From Paracoccus sp. DMF-8 (GTDB taxonomy: Bacteria; Pseudomonadota; Alphaproteobacteria; Rhodobacterales; Rhodobacteraceae), in assembly GCF_029309835.1 (NCBI RefSeq), contig NZ_JARJHL010000010.1, forward strand, positions 496,001 to 560,000: DNA of 64,000 nt, written 5' to 3'. Positions 32,994 to 42,413 of the stretch are shown in pieces (within the stretch, counting starts at the first letter, position 1; the number at the start of each line of letters is the position of its first letter). The translations under genes were made by a program, and so were the position numbers. A model generated the notes under the pieces. It was not told the origin of the DNA, searched no databases, and was given only the letters and a program-made list of their open reading frames with translations.

Positions 32994-33671
32994 ATGACTC
33001 ATACCGATCCGAATGAGCCCCATCGGCCTGTCGATCCCAGTGACCGCACGCCGCCCGCGACCGAAACCTATGTCGAGCCGGTGGAAACCCGTTCCTCTCC
33101 TCTGCCGCTGATCATCGGCATTCTGCTGGCGCTGGCCGTGGCCTATTTCGTGCTGCAGTATTTCCTGAACAAGGATGCCGTTGTCACGACCGATGAGCCT
33201 GCCGCCGTGACCGCACCGGAAACGCCCGCAGAAACGCCTGCCGAAACCCCGGCGGCAGAGGCCCCGGCCGTGGATCCCGCACCCGCCGCCGAACAGGCTT
33301 CCGAGGCTGCGGATGACGCAGCCGCCGCTGCCGAAAGTGCCGCCGATGCCGCCGAAACGGCCGTGACCGAAGGCACCGAGGCTGCGGGTCAGGCGGCCGA
33401 TGCCGCCGCCAGCGCCGCAGAAGAGGCCGCAGCCGATGCCGAAGCCGCCGCCCAGACCGCCGTCGAGGCGGCCGAGGACGCGGCCGAGACCATGGGCACC
33501 GCCGTCGAAGATGCGGCAAGCGATGCGGCGCAGGCTGCGGGCGAAGCGGCGGATGCTGCCGGTCAGGCCGCCGATGATGCCGCTGATGCGGCACAGACCG
33601 CCGTCGAAAACGCGGCCGATGCCGTCGATGATGCGACCTCGACCACCACGACTCCGGCGCCGGGCAACTAG
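32994..33671 (+). CDS. Single-pass membrane protein with long Ala-rich amphipathic repeat
   Basis: Protein of 225 residues. A polar N-terminus (about 36 residues) is followed by one transmembrane helix, LPLIIGILLALAVAYFVLQY, near residues 37-58. A linker of short PAETPAETPAAEAP repeats comes next. From about residue 97 to 215 the sequence is made of Ala with regularly placed Asp, Glu and Thr (AADAAETAV, AEEAAADAEAA, EAADAAGQAADDA), an 11-residue-like helical pattern reminiscent of LEA or YtxH-type proteins. The likely topology puts the repeat in the periplasm. Function is unknown; envelope stress protection is one guess. It is followed by a strong terminator. Confidence 0.7.
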   Translation: MTHTDPNEPHRPVDPSDRTPPATETYVEPVETRSSPLPLIIGILLALAVAYFVLQYFLNKDAVVTTDEPAAVTAPETPAETPAETPAAEAPAVDPAPAAEQASEAADDAAAAAESAADAAETAVTEGTEAAGQAADAAASAAEEAAADAEAAAQTAVEAAEDAAETMGTAVEDAASDAAQAAGEAADAAGQAADDAADAAQTAVENAADAVDDATSTTTTPAPGN

Positions 33672-33696
33672 GCCCCGGGGCACAGTTGAACGCTTT

Positions 33697-33735
33697 GCGC
33701 CGTGCCGGGAAACCGGCGCGGTGCCTTTGTTTTGA
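33697..33735 (+). terminator. Rho-independent terminator with GAAA tetraloop
   Basis: A 12-base stem (33697-33708 with 33713-33724, including two G-U wobbles) is closed by a GAAA loop and followed by CTTTGTTTTG. It lies 25 bp after the stop of the alanine-rich membrane protein gene and upstream of glcB. Confidence 0.82.
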
Positions 33736-33856
33736 TCACGGCTTTGCCCGGCCTTTCGCAGGGCGCAGCGAATTGTTCACAATCGTATACCGTTCTGTTG
33801 CAAGCCTGACCCGATTGTCCTAGCAAGGCGGCGTCAATTCGTTTGGAGGCAAAGCC

Positions 33857-35998
33857 ATGGAACGCGTCGAAAAGGCCGGTCTGCGTGTCGAAAAGGTGCT
33901 GGCGGATTTCATCACCGACCGCGCCCTGCCGGGCAGCGGCATCGACCCCCGCCATTTCTGGGAGGGCCTGTCGGCCCTGTTGCATGATCTTGGCCCGAAA
34001 AACCGCGCGCTGCTGGACCGGCGCGAAACCCTGCAGGCGCAGCTTGACGCCTGGCATGTCGAACATCGCGGTCGGGACATCGACCCTGCCGCCTATCGCG
34101 CCTTTCTGGAAAGCATCGGCTATCTGGTGCCGCAGGGCGCGGATTTCACCATCGACACCCCTGAAACCGATCCGGAATTCGCCAGCATCGCCGGCCCGCA
34201 ACTGGTCGTGCCGATCACCAATGCGCGCTATGCGCTGAACGCGGCCAATGCGCGTTGGGGCAGCCTGTATGATGCGCTTTACGGCACCGATGCGCTTGGC
34301 GATCTGCCTGAGGGCAGGGGCTATGACGCCGGACGCGGCGCCCGCGTGATCGCCTGGGGTCGCGATTTTCTGGACAAGGCCGCGCCCTTGGCCAGCGGCT
34401 CCTGGGCGGATGTCGCGGGGCTTTCGGTCGCGAACGGGGCGCTGGAACCGGCGCTGCGCGATCCGGCGAAATTCGCGGGCCATATCGGTGATGCGGCGAA
34501 TCCTTCGGATGTGTTCCTGCGCAACAACGGGCTGCTGATCCGCATCCGCTTTGACGCGACGACCCCGGTCGGCCAGCAGGACAAGGCCGGGATTTCCGAT
34601 CTGGTCATCGAAGCCGCCCTGTCCGCGATCATGGATTGCGAGGACAGCGTGGCCTGCGTCGATGGCGAGGACAAGGCGCTGGCCTATGGCAACTGGCTGG
34701 GCCTGATGCAGGGCACCCTGTCCGAAGCCGTTGAAAAGAATGGCAAGACCTTTACCCGCAGGCTGGCCGATGATGTCACCGCGACCGGCCCTGACGGCCA
34801 GCCCGTGACCTTCCGGGGCCGCGTCGTCATGCTGGTGCGCAATGTCGGCCATCTGATGACCACGCCCGCCGTGCTGGACCGCAACGGCGATGAGGTGTTC
34901 GAGGGGCTGCTGGATGCCGCCGTCACCACGCTTTGCGCGCTGCATGACCTGAAACGCGACAGCGGCACCCATAACAGCGCCACCGGGTCGGTCTATGTCG
35001 TGAAGCCCAAGATGCACGGCCCCGAAGAGGTCGCCTTTGCCGTCGAGATATTCGACCGGGTCGAGGATCTGCTGGGCCTGCCGCGCAACACCGTCAAGCT
35101 GGGCATCATGGACGAAGAACGCCGCACCAGCGCCAACCTTGGCGAATGTATCCGCGCGGCCAAGGATCGCATCGCCTTTATCAACACCGGTTTCCTTGAC
35201 CGGACGGGCGACGAATACCACAGCTCGATCGAGGCCGGGCCGATGCTGGCCAAGGGCGAGATGCAGGGGCAGCCATGGATCACCGCCTATGAAAACCGCA
35301 ATGTCGATATCGGTCTGGCCTGCGGCCTGTCGGGCCGCGCGCAGATCGGCAAGGGCATGTGGGCCGCGCCCGACCTGATGGCCGCCATGCTGGAGCAGAA
35401 GATCGCCCAGCCCAGGGCCGGGGCGAATACCGCATGGGTGCCCAGCCCGACGGCGGCAGTGCTGCATGCGACGCATTACCATCAGGCCGATGTCTTTGCG
35501 ATCCAGCGCGAACTGGCCGCCAACCCGCGCGGCCCGCAACTGGATGAATTGCTGCACATCCCGCTGACCGCCGGCCGCAATTACAGCGAGGCCGAAATCA
35601 CCGCTGAAATCGAAAACAACTGCCAGAGCATTCTGGGCTATGTCGTGCGTTGGGTCGATCAGGGCATCGGCTGTTCCAAGGTGCCCGATATCCATGATGT
35701 CGCCCTGATGGAGGACCGCGCCACGCTGCGCATCTCCAGCCAGCAACTGGCGAACTGGCTGCTGCATGGCGTGGTCAGCGAAGGTCAGGTGATGGACGGG
35801 CTGCGCAAGATGGCCGTGATCGTGGACCGCCAGAACGCAGGCGATCCGCTGTATCGCCCGATGGCGCCGGGCTATGACGGCGTGGCCTTTCAGGCGGCCT
35901 GCGATCTGGTGTTTCTGGGCCGCGTCCAGCCCTCGGGCTATACCGAACCGGTCCTGCATGCCCGCCGCCTGCAGGCCAAGGCCGAGACGCGCGCGTGA
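33857..35998 (+). CDS. glcB: Malate synthase G
   Basis: Condenses glyoxylate with acetyl-CoA to malate; monomeric G isoform of 713 residues. Landmarks are [82 protein letters not shown] with the catalytic Arg, and [17 protein letters not shown]. The gene has a promoter-length upstream region and is followed by a gene whose GTG overlaps its TGA. Its presence near bhcABCD means the strain has two glyoxylate-consuming routes, which is normal in Paracoccus. Confidence 0.96.
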   Translation: MERVEKAGLRVEKVLADFITDRALPGSGIDPRHFWEGLSALLHDLGPKNRALLDRRETLQAQLDAWHVEHRGRDIDPAAYRAFLESIGYLVPQGADFTIDTPETDPEFASIAGPQLVVPITNARYALNAANARWGSLYDALYGTDALGDLPEGRGYDAGRGARVIAWGRDFLDKAAPLASGSWADVAGLSVANGALEPALRDPAKFAGHIGDAANPSDVFLRNNGLLIRIRFDATTPVGQQDKAGISDLVIEAALSAIMDCEDSVACVDGEDKALAYGNWLGLMQGTLSEAVEKNGKTFTRRLADDVTATGPDGQPVTFRGRVVMLVRNVGHLMTTPAVLDRNGDEVFEGLLDAAVTTLCALHDLKRDSGTHNSATGSVYVVKPKMHGPEEVAFAVEIFDRVEDLLGLPRNTVKLGIMDEERRTSANLGECIRAAKDRIAFINTGFLDRTGDEYHSSIEAGPMLAKGEMQGQPWITAYENRNVDIGLACGLSGRAQIGKGMWAAPDLMAAMLEQKIAQPRAGANTAWVPSPTAAVLHATHYHQADVFAIQRELAANPRGPQLDELLHIPLTAGRNYSEAEITAEIENNCQSILGYVVRWVDQGIGCSKVPDIHDVALMEDRATLRISSQQLANWLLHGVVSEGQVMDGLRKMAVIVDRQNAGDPLYRPMAPGYDGVAFQAACDLVFLGRVQPSGYTEPVLHARRLQAKAETRA

Positions 35999-36441
35999 TC
36001 GGCCGGCTTGCCGCGCTGCCGCAGCTCTGGCTGGCCGTTTTCGGCCTGACCAGCCTGCTGATCGGCTGGTCGGTGGACCTGCGCCTGCCGCTATGGGCGC
36101 AATATCCGGGCTGGCCGGTCTTTGTGACCGGCATCGCCCTGATGGTTTGGGCCACCGCCACGATGGCCTGGGCCGGGACGACATTCATGCCGGGACAGGT
36201 GCCGTCGCGGCTGGTGACATGGGGACCGTTCAGCTTTTCGCGCAACCCGATCTATCTGGGCGATCTGCTGGTTCTGGGGGGCTTTCTGCTGATCTTCGAC
36301 GCGGCGGGGGGCCTGATCCTGCTGCCGATGTTCGTGATTTTCCTGACGCAGCGCTTTATCCTGCAGGAAGAGGCGACAGCCCGGCAGGCCTTCGGCAGCG
36401 CCTATGACGCCTATGCGGCGCGGGTCCGGCGCTGGATCTGA
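35995..36441 (+). CDS. Isoprenylcysteine carboxylmethyltransferase-like membrane protein
   Basis: Integral membrane protein of 148 residues with about four helices and the ICMT/PEMT family signature: [24 protein letters not shown], then a C-terminal [29 protein letters not shown]. The latter matches the E-E-x-x-L and Y-x-x-Y-x-x-x-x-R-R-x motif that binds SAM in this family. GTG at 35995 overlaps the glcB stop, so translation is coupled. The methyl acceptor in bacteria is generally unknown. Confidence 0.85.
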   Translation: MIGRLAALPQLWLAVFGLTSLLIGWSVDLRLPLWAQYPGWPVFVTGIALMVWATATMAWAGTTFMPGQVPSRLVTWGPFSFSRNPIYLGDLLVLGGFLLIFDAAGGLILLPMFVIFLTQRFILQEEATARQAFGSAYDAYAARVRRWI

Positions 36442-36785
36442 AACGTCATTGCTGTCGTCTATGGCAGATTCTGCGTCGCTTTCGGCTTATCGGCGGATAT
36501 TCATGCGGCGATCTGCAGCAGCGCGCTCGGGCGCTGGCTGCGCGCGCATGGCCCGGTTTGCACCATGTATCTGGTAATTTGCATTATAATCGTTGTGCAA
36601 GTATCTGAATGATATTAAATTTTTGTGGTAATCGACTCTTTCGCAAACTTTGGGATTAGGACTATTTGACAGGGGTTTTCCCGCAAAATCGGGCCGTTTT
36701 GACTGCCGTCACGTCAGTCGCGGCCTTGTGATGGCGCTACAGGCGGTGCTACAGCTTGCCGGACTGCGGACAAAAGGGGGGCGCG
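36442..36785. other. AT-richer intergenic region upstream of pntA
   Basis: These 344 bases hold no recognisable gene. The middle (about 36550-36670) is much richer in A and T than the surroundings. TTGACA at 36666-36671 is a good -35 element, but no convincing -10 follows at the right distance. Short dyads occur at CCCG-N6-CGGG (36680-36693 region) and GACTG-N9-CAGTC just downstream. The region probably contains the pntAB promoter. Confidence 0.4.
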
Positions 36786-38361
36786 ATGAAAATCGGTGCA
36801 CTTAGGGAACTGCAGGACGGCGAGAATCGTGTCGCGATCACGCCATCCTCTGCGGCCCATCTGAAGAAACTGGGGTATGAGGTTTTCGTCGAAAGCGGCG
36901 CGGGTGCGCGTGCGGGTTTCAGCGACAAGGCCTATGAGGATGCCGGTGTCACTGTCGACCGGACGCCCGCAGAGCTGGTTGGCGATGTCGACGTCGTCGT
37001 CAAGGTTCGCCCGCCAAGCGAGGCGGAAATCGGCAATATGCGTGCCGGCCAGACGCTGATTTCCTATTTCCTGCCGGCGCAGAATGCCGATCTGCTGGAA
37101 GCCGCGCGCAAGCAGGGCATCACGGCGATCGCCATGGACATGGTCCCGCGCATCAGCCGCGCGCAGAAAATGGACGCGCTGTCGTCCATGGCCAATATCG
37201 CGGGCTATCGCGCCGTGATCGAGGCCGCGAACAATTTCGGCCGTTTCTTCACCGGTCAGGTGACGGCGGCGGGCAAGGTGCCGCCGGCCAAGGTTCTAGT
37301 GATCGGCGCGGGTGTGGCCGGTCTGGCGGCGATCGGCGCCGCGACCAGCCTTGGCGCGCAGGTCTATGCCTTTGACGTTCGTCCCGAAGTGGCCGAGCAG
37401 ATCGAATCCATGGGCGCGGAATTCGTCTATCTGGATTTCGCCGAACAGCAGACCGATGGCGCGGCGACGGGCGGCTATGCGGCGCCCTCCAGCCCGGAGT
37501 TCCGTGAAGCGCAGCTGAAGAAATTCCGCGAACTGGCGCCCGAGATGGACATTGTCATCTCGACCGCGCTGATCCCGGGCCGCGATGCGCCGGTCCTGTG
37601 GACCCGCGACATGGTCGAGGCGATGAAGACGGGTTCCGTCATCGTCGACCTTGCCGCCGAACGCGGCGGCAACTGCGAACTGACCGTCCCGGACGAGCGT
37701 TTCGTGACCGACAATGGCGTGGTGATCATCGGCTATACCGATTTTCCGTCGCGCATGGCGGCGCAGTCGTCGGAACTTTACGGCAACAACATCCGCCACA
37801 TGATGGCCGACCTGACGCCCGGCAAGGACGGGCAGGTTGTCCAGAACATGGAAGACGACGTCATCCGCGGTTCGACCGTGGCCCATGACGGCGATGTGAC
37901 CGCAGCCGCCCCCGCCGCCGAAAGTGGCCGCGATTGCCGCGCAAAAGCCCGAGGAAAAGGTCAAGGAACTGACCCCCGAGGAAAAACGCGCCAAGGAAAT
38001 CGCCGCCTTCAGGGCGCAGACCAAATCGCAGGTGACCCTGCTGGCGGTCGGCGCCGCGCTGATGCTGCTGGTCGGCATCTATGCGCCCGCGTCCTTCCTG
38101 TCGCATTTCATCGTGTTCGTGCTGGCCTGCTTCGTCGGCTTCCAGGTGATCTGGAACGTCAGCCATTCGCTGCACACGCCGCTGATGGCGATCACCAATG
38201 CGATTTCGTCGATCATCATCGTCGGCGCGATCCTGCAGATCGGCTCAGGGTCCTGGCTGGTCGTGGTGCTGGCCGCCGCATCGGTGCTGATGGCGGGCGT
38301 CAACATCTTTGGCGGCTTCCTGGTCACGCGCCGGATGCTTGCCATGTTCCAGAAGTCGTAA
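36786..38361 (+). CDS. pntA: NAD(P) transhydrogenase alpha subunit, frameshifted in this sequence
   Basis: Proton-translocating transhydrogenase alpha subunit, coupling hydride transfer from NADH to NADP with the proton gradient. The NAD-binding domain I occupies about residues 1-375 ([72 protein letters not shown]). After VTAAAPA the frame changes: one extra base in the GCC-rich stretch near 37917. The other frame resumes with [14 protein letters not shown] and four membrane helices of domain II to the stop at 38361. Repair gives 524 residues, the usual single-chain length. A natural PntAA/PntAB split is unlikely, because the first frame runs on for about 150 meaningless codons. Confidence 0.9.
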
Positions 38362-38371
38362 GGAGAGGTTG

Positions 38372-39877
38372 ATGGAATACGGATTTTCCACCGCCGCTTA
38401 TGTGGTCGCGGCCGTCCTGTTCATCCTCTCGCTTGGGGGGCTTTCGGGACAGGAAAGCGCGAAACGCGCGGTCTGGTATGGCATCGCCGCCATGGCGCTG
38501 GCGGTTGTCGCCACGCTGATCGGGCCGGGTTCGGGCAACTGGCTGGTGACCGTGGTCATGCTGCTGATCGGCGGCTCCTTTGGCTGGGTCGTGGCCAAGC
38601 GCGTCCAGATGACGGAAATGCCGCAACTGGTTGCCGCGATGCACAGCCTTGTCGGTCTGGCGGCCGTTCTGATCGGCTTCAATGCCCAGTTCGAACTGGG
38701 CTGGATCGACGCGCTGCGCGCGCAACTGTCGCCGGATGCGCTGATGAATGCCGCGGCGACCGATCCGGCGGCGATCGAGCGTCTGACCAGACGGCTTGAG
38801 GAGCTGACCGGCTTCACCGCCGTTCTGGCCCACAAGACCGCCGCCGAAATCGCCATGCTGAAGGTCGAGGTTTTCCTGGGCATCTTCATCGGTGCGGTGA
38901 CCTTTACCGGTTCGATCGTCGCCTTTGGCAAGCTCGCGGGCAAGATCGACGGCAAGCCGCGCAAACTGCCGGGCGGCCATGCGCTGAACGCCGGTGCGGC
39001 GATCCTGTCGGTGGTCTTCGGCGTGCTTTACTGCGCCGATATCGGCTCGCCCGTGCTGTGGCTGGTGATCGTGACGCTGCTGGCCTTCTTTATCGGCTAT
39101 CACCTGATCATGGGCATCGGCGGCGCCGACATGCCGGTCGTCGTGTCGATGCTGAACAGCTATTCCGGTTGGGCGGCTGCGGCCATCGGCTTTACGCTTG
39201 GCAATGACCTGCTGATCGTCGTCGGCGCGCTGGTCGGCTCCTCGGGTGCGATCCTGTCCTATATCATGTGCAAGGCGATGAACCGCAATTTCATCAGTGT
39301 GATCCTGGGCGGCTTTGGCGGTGAAACCGGCCCCGCGATGGAGATCGAGGGCGAACAGGTGGCCATCGACGCCGATGGCGTCGCCGCCGCGCTGAACGAT
39401 GCCGATGAGGTCATCATCGTTCCGGGTTACGGCATGGCGGTGGCGCAGGCACAGCAATCGGTCAGCGAACTGACCCGCAAGCTGCGCGCCAAGGGCAAGA
39501 ACGTCCGCTTTGCGATCCACCCGGTCGCGGGCCGTCTGCCGGGCCACATGAACGTGCTGCTGGCCGAGGCCAAGGTGCCTTATGACATCGTGCTGGAGAT
39601 GGATGAGATCAACGAGGATTTCCCCTCGACCGATGTGGTGATCGTCATCGGCTCGAACGACATCGTGAACCCGGCCGCACAAGAGGACCCGAATTCGCCC
39701 ATCGCGGGGATGCCGGTTCTGGAAGTGTGGAAGGCCAAGCAGGTCTTCGTGTCGAAACGCGGTCAGGGCACCGGCTATTCGGGCATCGAGAACCCGCTGT
39801 TCTACAAGGAAAACACGCGCATGTTCTATGGCGATGCCAAGAAATCCATCGATGCGCTGCTGCCGATGATCGACTGA
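38372..39877 (+). CDS. pntB: NAD(P) transhydrogenase beta subunit
   Basis: Membrane and NADP-binding beta subunit, 501 residues. About eight hydrophobic helices occupy the first 280 residues ([54 protein letters not shown]). The C-terminal domain III binds NADP with [35 protein letters not shown] and [20 protein letters not shown]. The ATG at 38372 follows AAGGAGAGG, 10 bp after the pntA stop. A Rho-independent terminator closes the operon. Confidence 0.96.
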   Translation: MEYGFSTAAYVVAAVLFILSLGGLSGQESAKRAVWYGIAAMALAVVATLIGPGSGNWLVTVVMLLIGGSFGWVVAKRVQMTEMPQLVAAMHSLVGLAAVLIGFNAQFELGWIDALRAQLSPDALMNAAATDPAAIERLTRRLEELTGFTAVLAHKTAAEIAMLKVEVFLGIFIGAVTFTGSIVAFGKLAGKIDGKPRKLPGGHALNAGAAILSVVFGVLYCADIGSPVLWLVIVTLLAFFIGYHLIMGIGGADMPVVVSMLNSYSGWAAAAIGFTLGNDLLIVVGALVGSSGAILSYIMCKAMNRNFISVILGGFGGETGPAMEIEGEQVAIDADGVAAALNDADEVIIVPGYGMAVAQAQQSVSELTRKLRAKGKNVRFAIHPVAGRLPGHMNVLLAEAKVPYDIVLEMDEINEDFPSTDVVIVIGSNDIVNPAAQEDPNSPIAGMPVLEVWKAKQVFVSKRGQGTGYSGIENPLFYKENTRMFYGDAKKSIDALLPMID

Positions 39878-39902
39878 TCGCCGGTTGCAGGGAAAAGGAA
39901 AA

Positions 39903-39927
39903 GGCGGGCCCTGCGGCCCGCCTTTTT
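39903..39927 (+). terminator. Rho-independent terminator of pntAB
   Basis: GGCGGGCC (39903-39910) and GGCCCGCC (39915-39922) form a perfect eight-base stem with a CTGC loop, followed by five T residues. Confidence 0.92.
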
Positions 39928-39945
39928 CGTTGCGTCGGTTATATT

Positions 39946-40392
39946 TCATTGGGTTTGATACCGGCGTTTCAGATGGTTTGATACGCGAAGAGCCGGGAAG
40001 TCTCGCGGTTGTCGGAGACGGTCGCGGGTTGTTGCGGAAGCGCGATGGCGCTGCGCCCAACGGTGGACCGTTGCGGGGTGGACGCGGTGCGCGGGCGGGA
40101 AGTGAGCGGCGATCTTGGCGGCAATCTGGTGTTAGGTCAGGCGGTCGATTCGGGTGAGGATAAAGTCTTGTAGCGCCTGATTGCTGTCGATGATCGACGG
40201 GACGCCGGATCGGTGTTGGCGGCGATGCTCGGTCACAGGCATGTCGCAGGGCCGCAGATCCGGCAGGCGGCTTTCCAGATGCGATTGTCGCAGTTCGGTC
40301 ATGGCATGGGCGAGACGGTCGAGCGATGCACAGGCGATGCTGATTTCGGTCAGGGCCATGTCGATGGAGGTAAGGGGATCAAACTTACTCAT
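39946..40392 (-). pseudogene. Mu-like phage helix-turn-helix protein with a nonsense codon
   Basis: The reading frame starts MSKFDPLTSIDMALTEIS at 40392 and is interrupted by TAA at 40132-40134. Read through, it continues HQIAAKIAAHFPPAHRVHPA then TVHRWAQRH to TGA at 39946-39948. The junction ILTRIDRLT-stop-HQIAAKIAAHFPPA matches a DNA-binding helix-turn-helix found in small proteins of Mu-like phages of Rhodobacterales, where the stop position normally holds an aromatic residue. The full reading is about 148 codons. Its start overlaps the stop of the preceding phage gene fragment, which is typical of a phage late operon. Confidence 0.55.
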
Positions 40393-40523
40393 GCGAGCAA
40401 CTCCGATAGATCACCGATAACCAGATCCTCGATTCGCCCCCTGTCGTCATCCGACAGGCCAAGGAACGGGCGGGCCAAGGGATGGGCGGGCGGGGATGCC
40501 GCGATCCTCATCCCCGAACTGAC
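40389..40523 (-). pseudogene. C-terminal fragment of a phage virion morphogenesis protein
   Basis: The last codons of a Mu gpG-like virion morphogenesis/tail completion protein survive: ARPFLGLSDDDRGRIEDLV then IGDLSELLA ending at TGA 40389-40391. The neighbouring frame contributes QFGDEDRGIPARP, so a small frameshift is also present. Everything upstream is replaced by the IS256 element whose terminal repeat begins at 40524. RPFLGLS is the recurring end signature of this family. Confidence is limited by the short length. Confidence 0.5.
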
Positions 40524-40552
40524 GAGACTGTCCGATATTTTGTGTTCTGACG
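40524..40552 (+). repeat. Left terminal inverted repeat of the IS256 element
   Basis: Twenty-nine bases beginning GAGACTGTCC and ending TTCTGACG. They match the reverse complement of 41653-41681 at 22 of 29 positions. Confidence 0.75.
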
Positions 40553-40559
40553 CTATTTG

Positions 40560-41623
40560 TCAGGCCATTGGGCAGCGTTCTTCGAAGATGATGGCGATCT
40601 GGCTTCTGACAGCGTGCCATTCGCGCACCGATATCTTCCACTCGGTCGATGTCGCATTGAGCGCCAGCCAGATCAATTTCGCCGCTGCGTCGTCGCCTGG
40701 GAAGTGGCCGCGGGCTCTGACGGCGCGGCGGATTTTCGAGTTCAAGGCCTCAATGGAATTCGTGGTGCAGATCGCTTTGAGTGCGGCGGCGACGGCCTTG
40801 CGGTCCTTGTCACTGGCGAAGTTCATGGACTGGCGCAGGAGGTGAACAATACAGGTCTGAATCCGCGTCCGGGGAAAGGCCGCCCCGGATAGCCCGAGGG
40901 AAGCCCTTCAGCCCGTCCCGACGGCGATGAGAATGTCCTGGACAGCTCTGTTGCGCAGGTCGCCGAGAACCCTGGCCCAGAACTTCGCGCCCTCATTGGC
41001 CTGGAACCACAGGCCCAGAACGTCCCGCGTGCCGTCCGGCAAAACTGCCAGAGCCACGAAGACCGCCTTGTTCGACACGGCCCCGTCGGTCCGGATATTG
41101 ACCCCGATCGCGTCCATGAAGACGATCGGACAGCAGGGCTCCAGCGGGCGGTTCTGCCAGCTGCTGACCTTCTCCATGACCGCGTCGGTGATCGCCGAAA
41201 TCAAGCCCGGCGACGCCTCGATGCCGTAGATTTCTTCTATGTAACCCTGGATCTCGCGGGTCGTCATCCCCCGGGCATACATGCTGACGATCTTGCGGTC
41301 GAACCCGGGAAAGCGGCGCTGATATTTGGCGATCAGCAGCGGATCGAAACTGCCGTTGCGGTCGCGGGGAATGTCCAGGACCACCTTGCCACTGTCGGTG
41401 GTCACCGTCTTCCGGCTGCGCCCATTGCGGCGGTTGAGAGGCTGGGTCTGGCCCTCAGGCGCTTCTTCTGCCTGCTCTTCATCGAGATGGATGCCATCTC
41501 TGTGTTCAACGCAGGTTCCGCCAGCGCCTTCGTCAGTTCCGCCAGGATGCCGGCCTTGCCAAACAGAGCGCCAGGCGAGCGACCTTCCATCAGCAGGTCC
41601 AGCAGGTCTTTGTCGATGCTCAT
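40560..41623 (-). pseudogene. IS256-family transposase, frameshifted with internal deletion
   Basis: Mutator-type DDE transposase in pieces. The N-terminus MSIDKDLLDLLMEGRSPGAL starts at 41623 and loses frame near 41500. The central part, GSFDPLLIAKYQRRFPGFDRK with PIVFMDAIGVNIR (catalytic Asp region), runs to about 40920. A further frameshift leads into GLKGF/AIRAAFPRTRIQTCIVH in another frame. The C-terminal part NSIEALNSKIRRAVRARGHFP ends at TGA 40560. Between the ALKA and ICTTNSIEALN segments about 50-60 residues normally present are missing, including the region of the third catalytic acid. The protein cannot be active. Confidence 0.85.
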
Positions 41624-41652
41624 ATGTGGGTCTCCTCTCAGAGCAGTTACCA

Positions 41653-41681
41653 CGTCAGCGCACAAAATTCAGGATAGTCCC
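41653..41681 (-). repeat. Right terminal inverted repeat of the IS256 element
   Basis: Reverse complement begins GGGACTATCC and ends GCGCTGACG, pairing with the left repeat at 22 of 29 positions. Confidence 0.75.
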
Positions 41682-42413
41682 TGCGGCCCGCATTTCGGCG
41701 TCGGCGAGATGGCCGTTGGCGACCTCCGCCTGTGAAACTGCAACACGCGCAGCTTTTCGATACTTCGCCGCATCCCCTGCGCCGTTTACGCTGCCGTAAA
41801 CACCCGCTTTAACCGGCATGATATCCTTGCAGATCAGATGCCCGCGATCATCGAAGGCGACAGCGGGCGCGTCGAAGTTGTCAGGATCGCGACCAATCAG
41901 GATCTGGCCTTTGCCGTGCCATGCCATCATGTCCTGTTAAGTTTCCGGCCCGCCATAAGTCCAATGGTCGATCTGAACACGCCCCCAACGGCCCACCGAG
42001 GCGGGCATATAGATCAGCCCGGTATAATAAGGTCATGTCGCAGTTGGACGGCGGAGAATGCGATCTGCAAGACCGGACTGGAAAACCTGTTCATAGGATC
42101 GCCCGCCCGCGCCTTGCCCTTCGCGGTTGTGGCGGTCGATCTCGCGCCGAACCACGTTTTCCAAGATAGAAAACGGCACCGGGGCCACATCGTGGCGGGG
42201 CACATGGCCAGCATGGGCACCCTTGAAATCCGGCCGGTCGTCGATCACCCGCGACAGGGTGGCGAAGGTCCGCTCCGCGATCTTCGCCCGCGCGTTCTTC
42301 GGTATCGCAAATGTCAGATCGATCCCAAGATGGTAGCAGACGCCCAACGGCTTCACACCGGGCTGACCCTTAGCCTTGCCACGCCATTTGAATTTGGCCG
42401 AAGCTGTCGCCAT
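41682..42413 (-). pseudogene. Mu-like phage transposase (MuA) C-terminal remnant
   Basis: The C-terminal portion of a Mu A-type transposase. Visible blocks are HLGIDLTFAIPKNARAKIAE with RTFATLSRVIDDRPDFKGAH (core domain end), EIDRHNREGQ, SYEQVFQSGLADRILRRPTA, GLIYMPASVGRWGRVQIDHW with TYGGPET, then MMAWHGKGQILIGRDPDNFD and FDDRGHLICKDIMPVKAG (Mu C-terminal beta-barrel). A TAA at 41937-41939 interrupts PET-QDMM, and there is at least one frameshift near 42030. The N-terminal domains are absent to the right, although EFREVFAQ-like residues may extend the homology to about 42450. The 3' end is cut by the IS256 element. Confidence 0.75.

Larger units (their letters stand above)
40524..41681 (-). 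mobile_element. IS256-family insertion sequence, degenerate
   Basis: Element of 1158 bp bounded by imperfect terminal inverted repeats and carrying a broken mutator-type transposase. It sits between a Mu transposase remnant (right) and a virion morphogenesis fragment (left). The eight bases outside each end (GAACTGAC and TGCGGCCC) do not match, so no target duplication is visible. This suggests that the element mediated a deletion or that its ends have recombined. Confidence 0.82.

Noticed and set aside
33200..33660. Possible CRISPR or tandem DNA repeat
   Set aside because: Repetition is at the protein level in an alanine-rich gene; there are no fixed-length repeats with unique spacers.
33668..36184. 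An 838-codon minus-strand frame opposite glcB
   Set aside because: Despite its length the protein is a compositional shadow of malate synthase G, which reads perfectly on the plus strand.
37924..38361. Natural separate pntAB gene (split PntA as in Rhodospirillum)
   Set aside because: The upstream frame has no nearby stop and no ribosome site precedes GTG 37924; a one-base error explains the data better.
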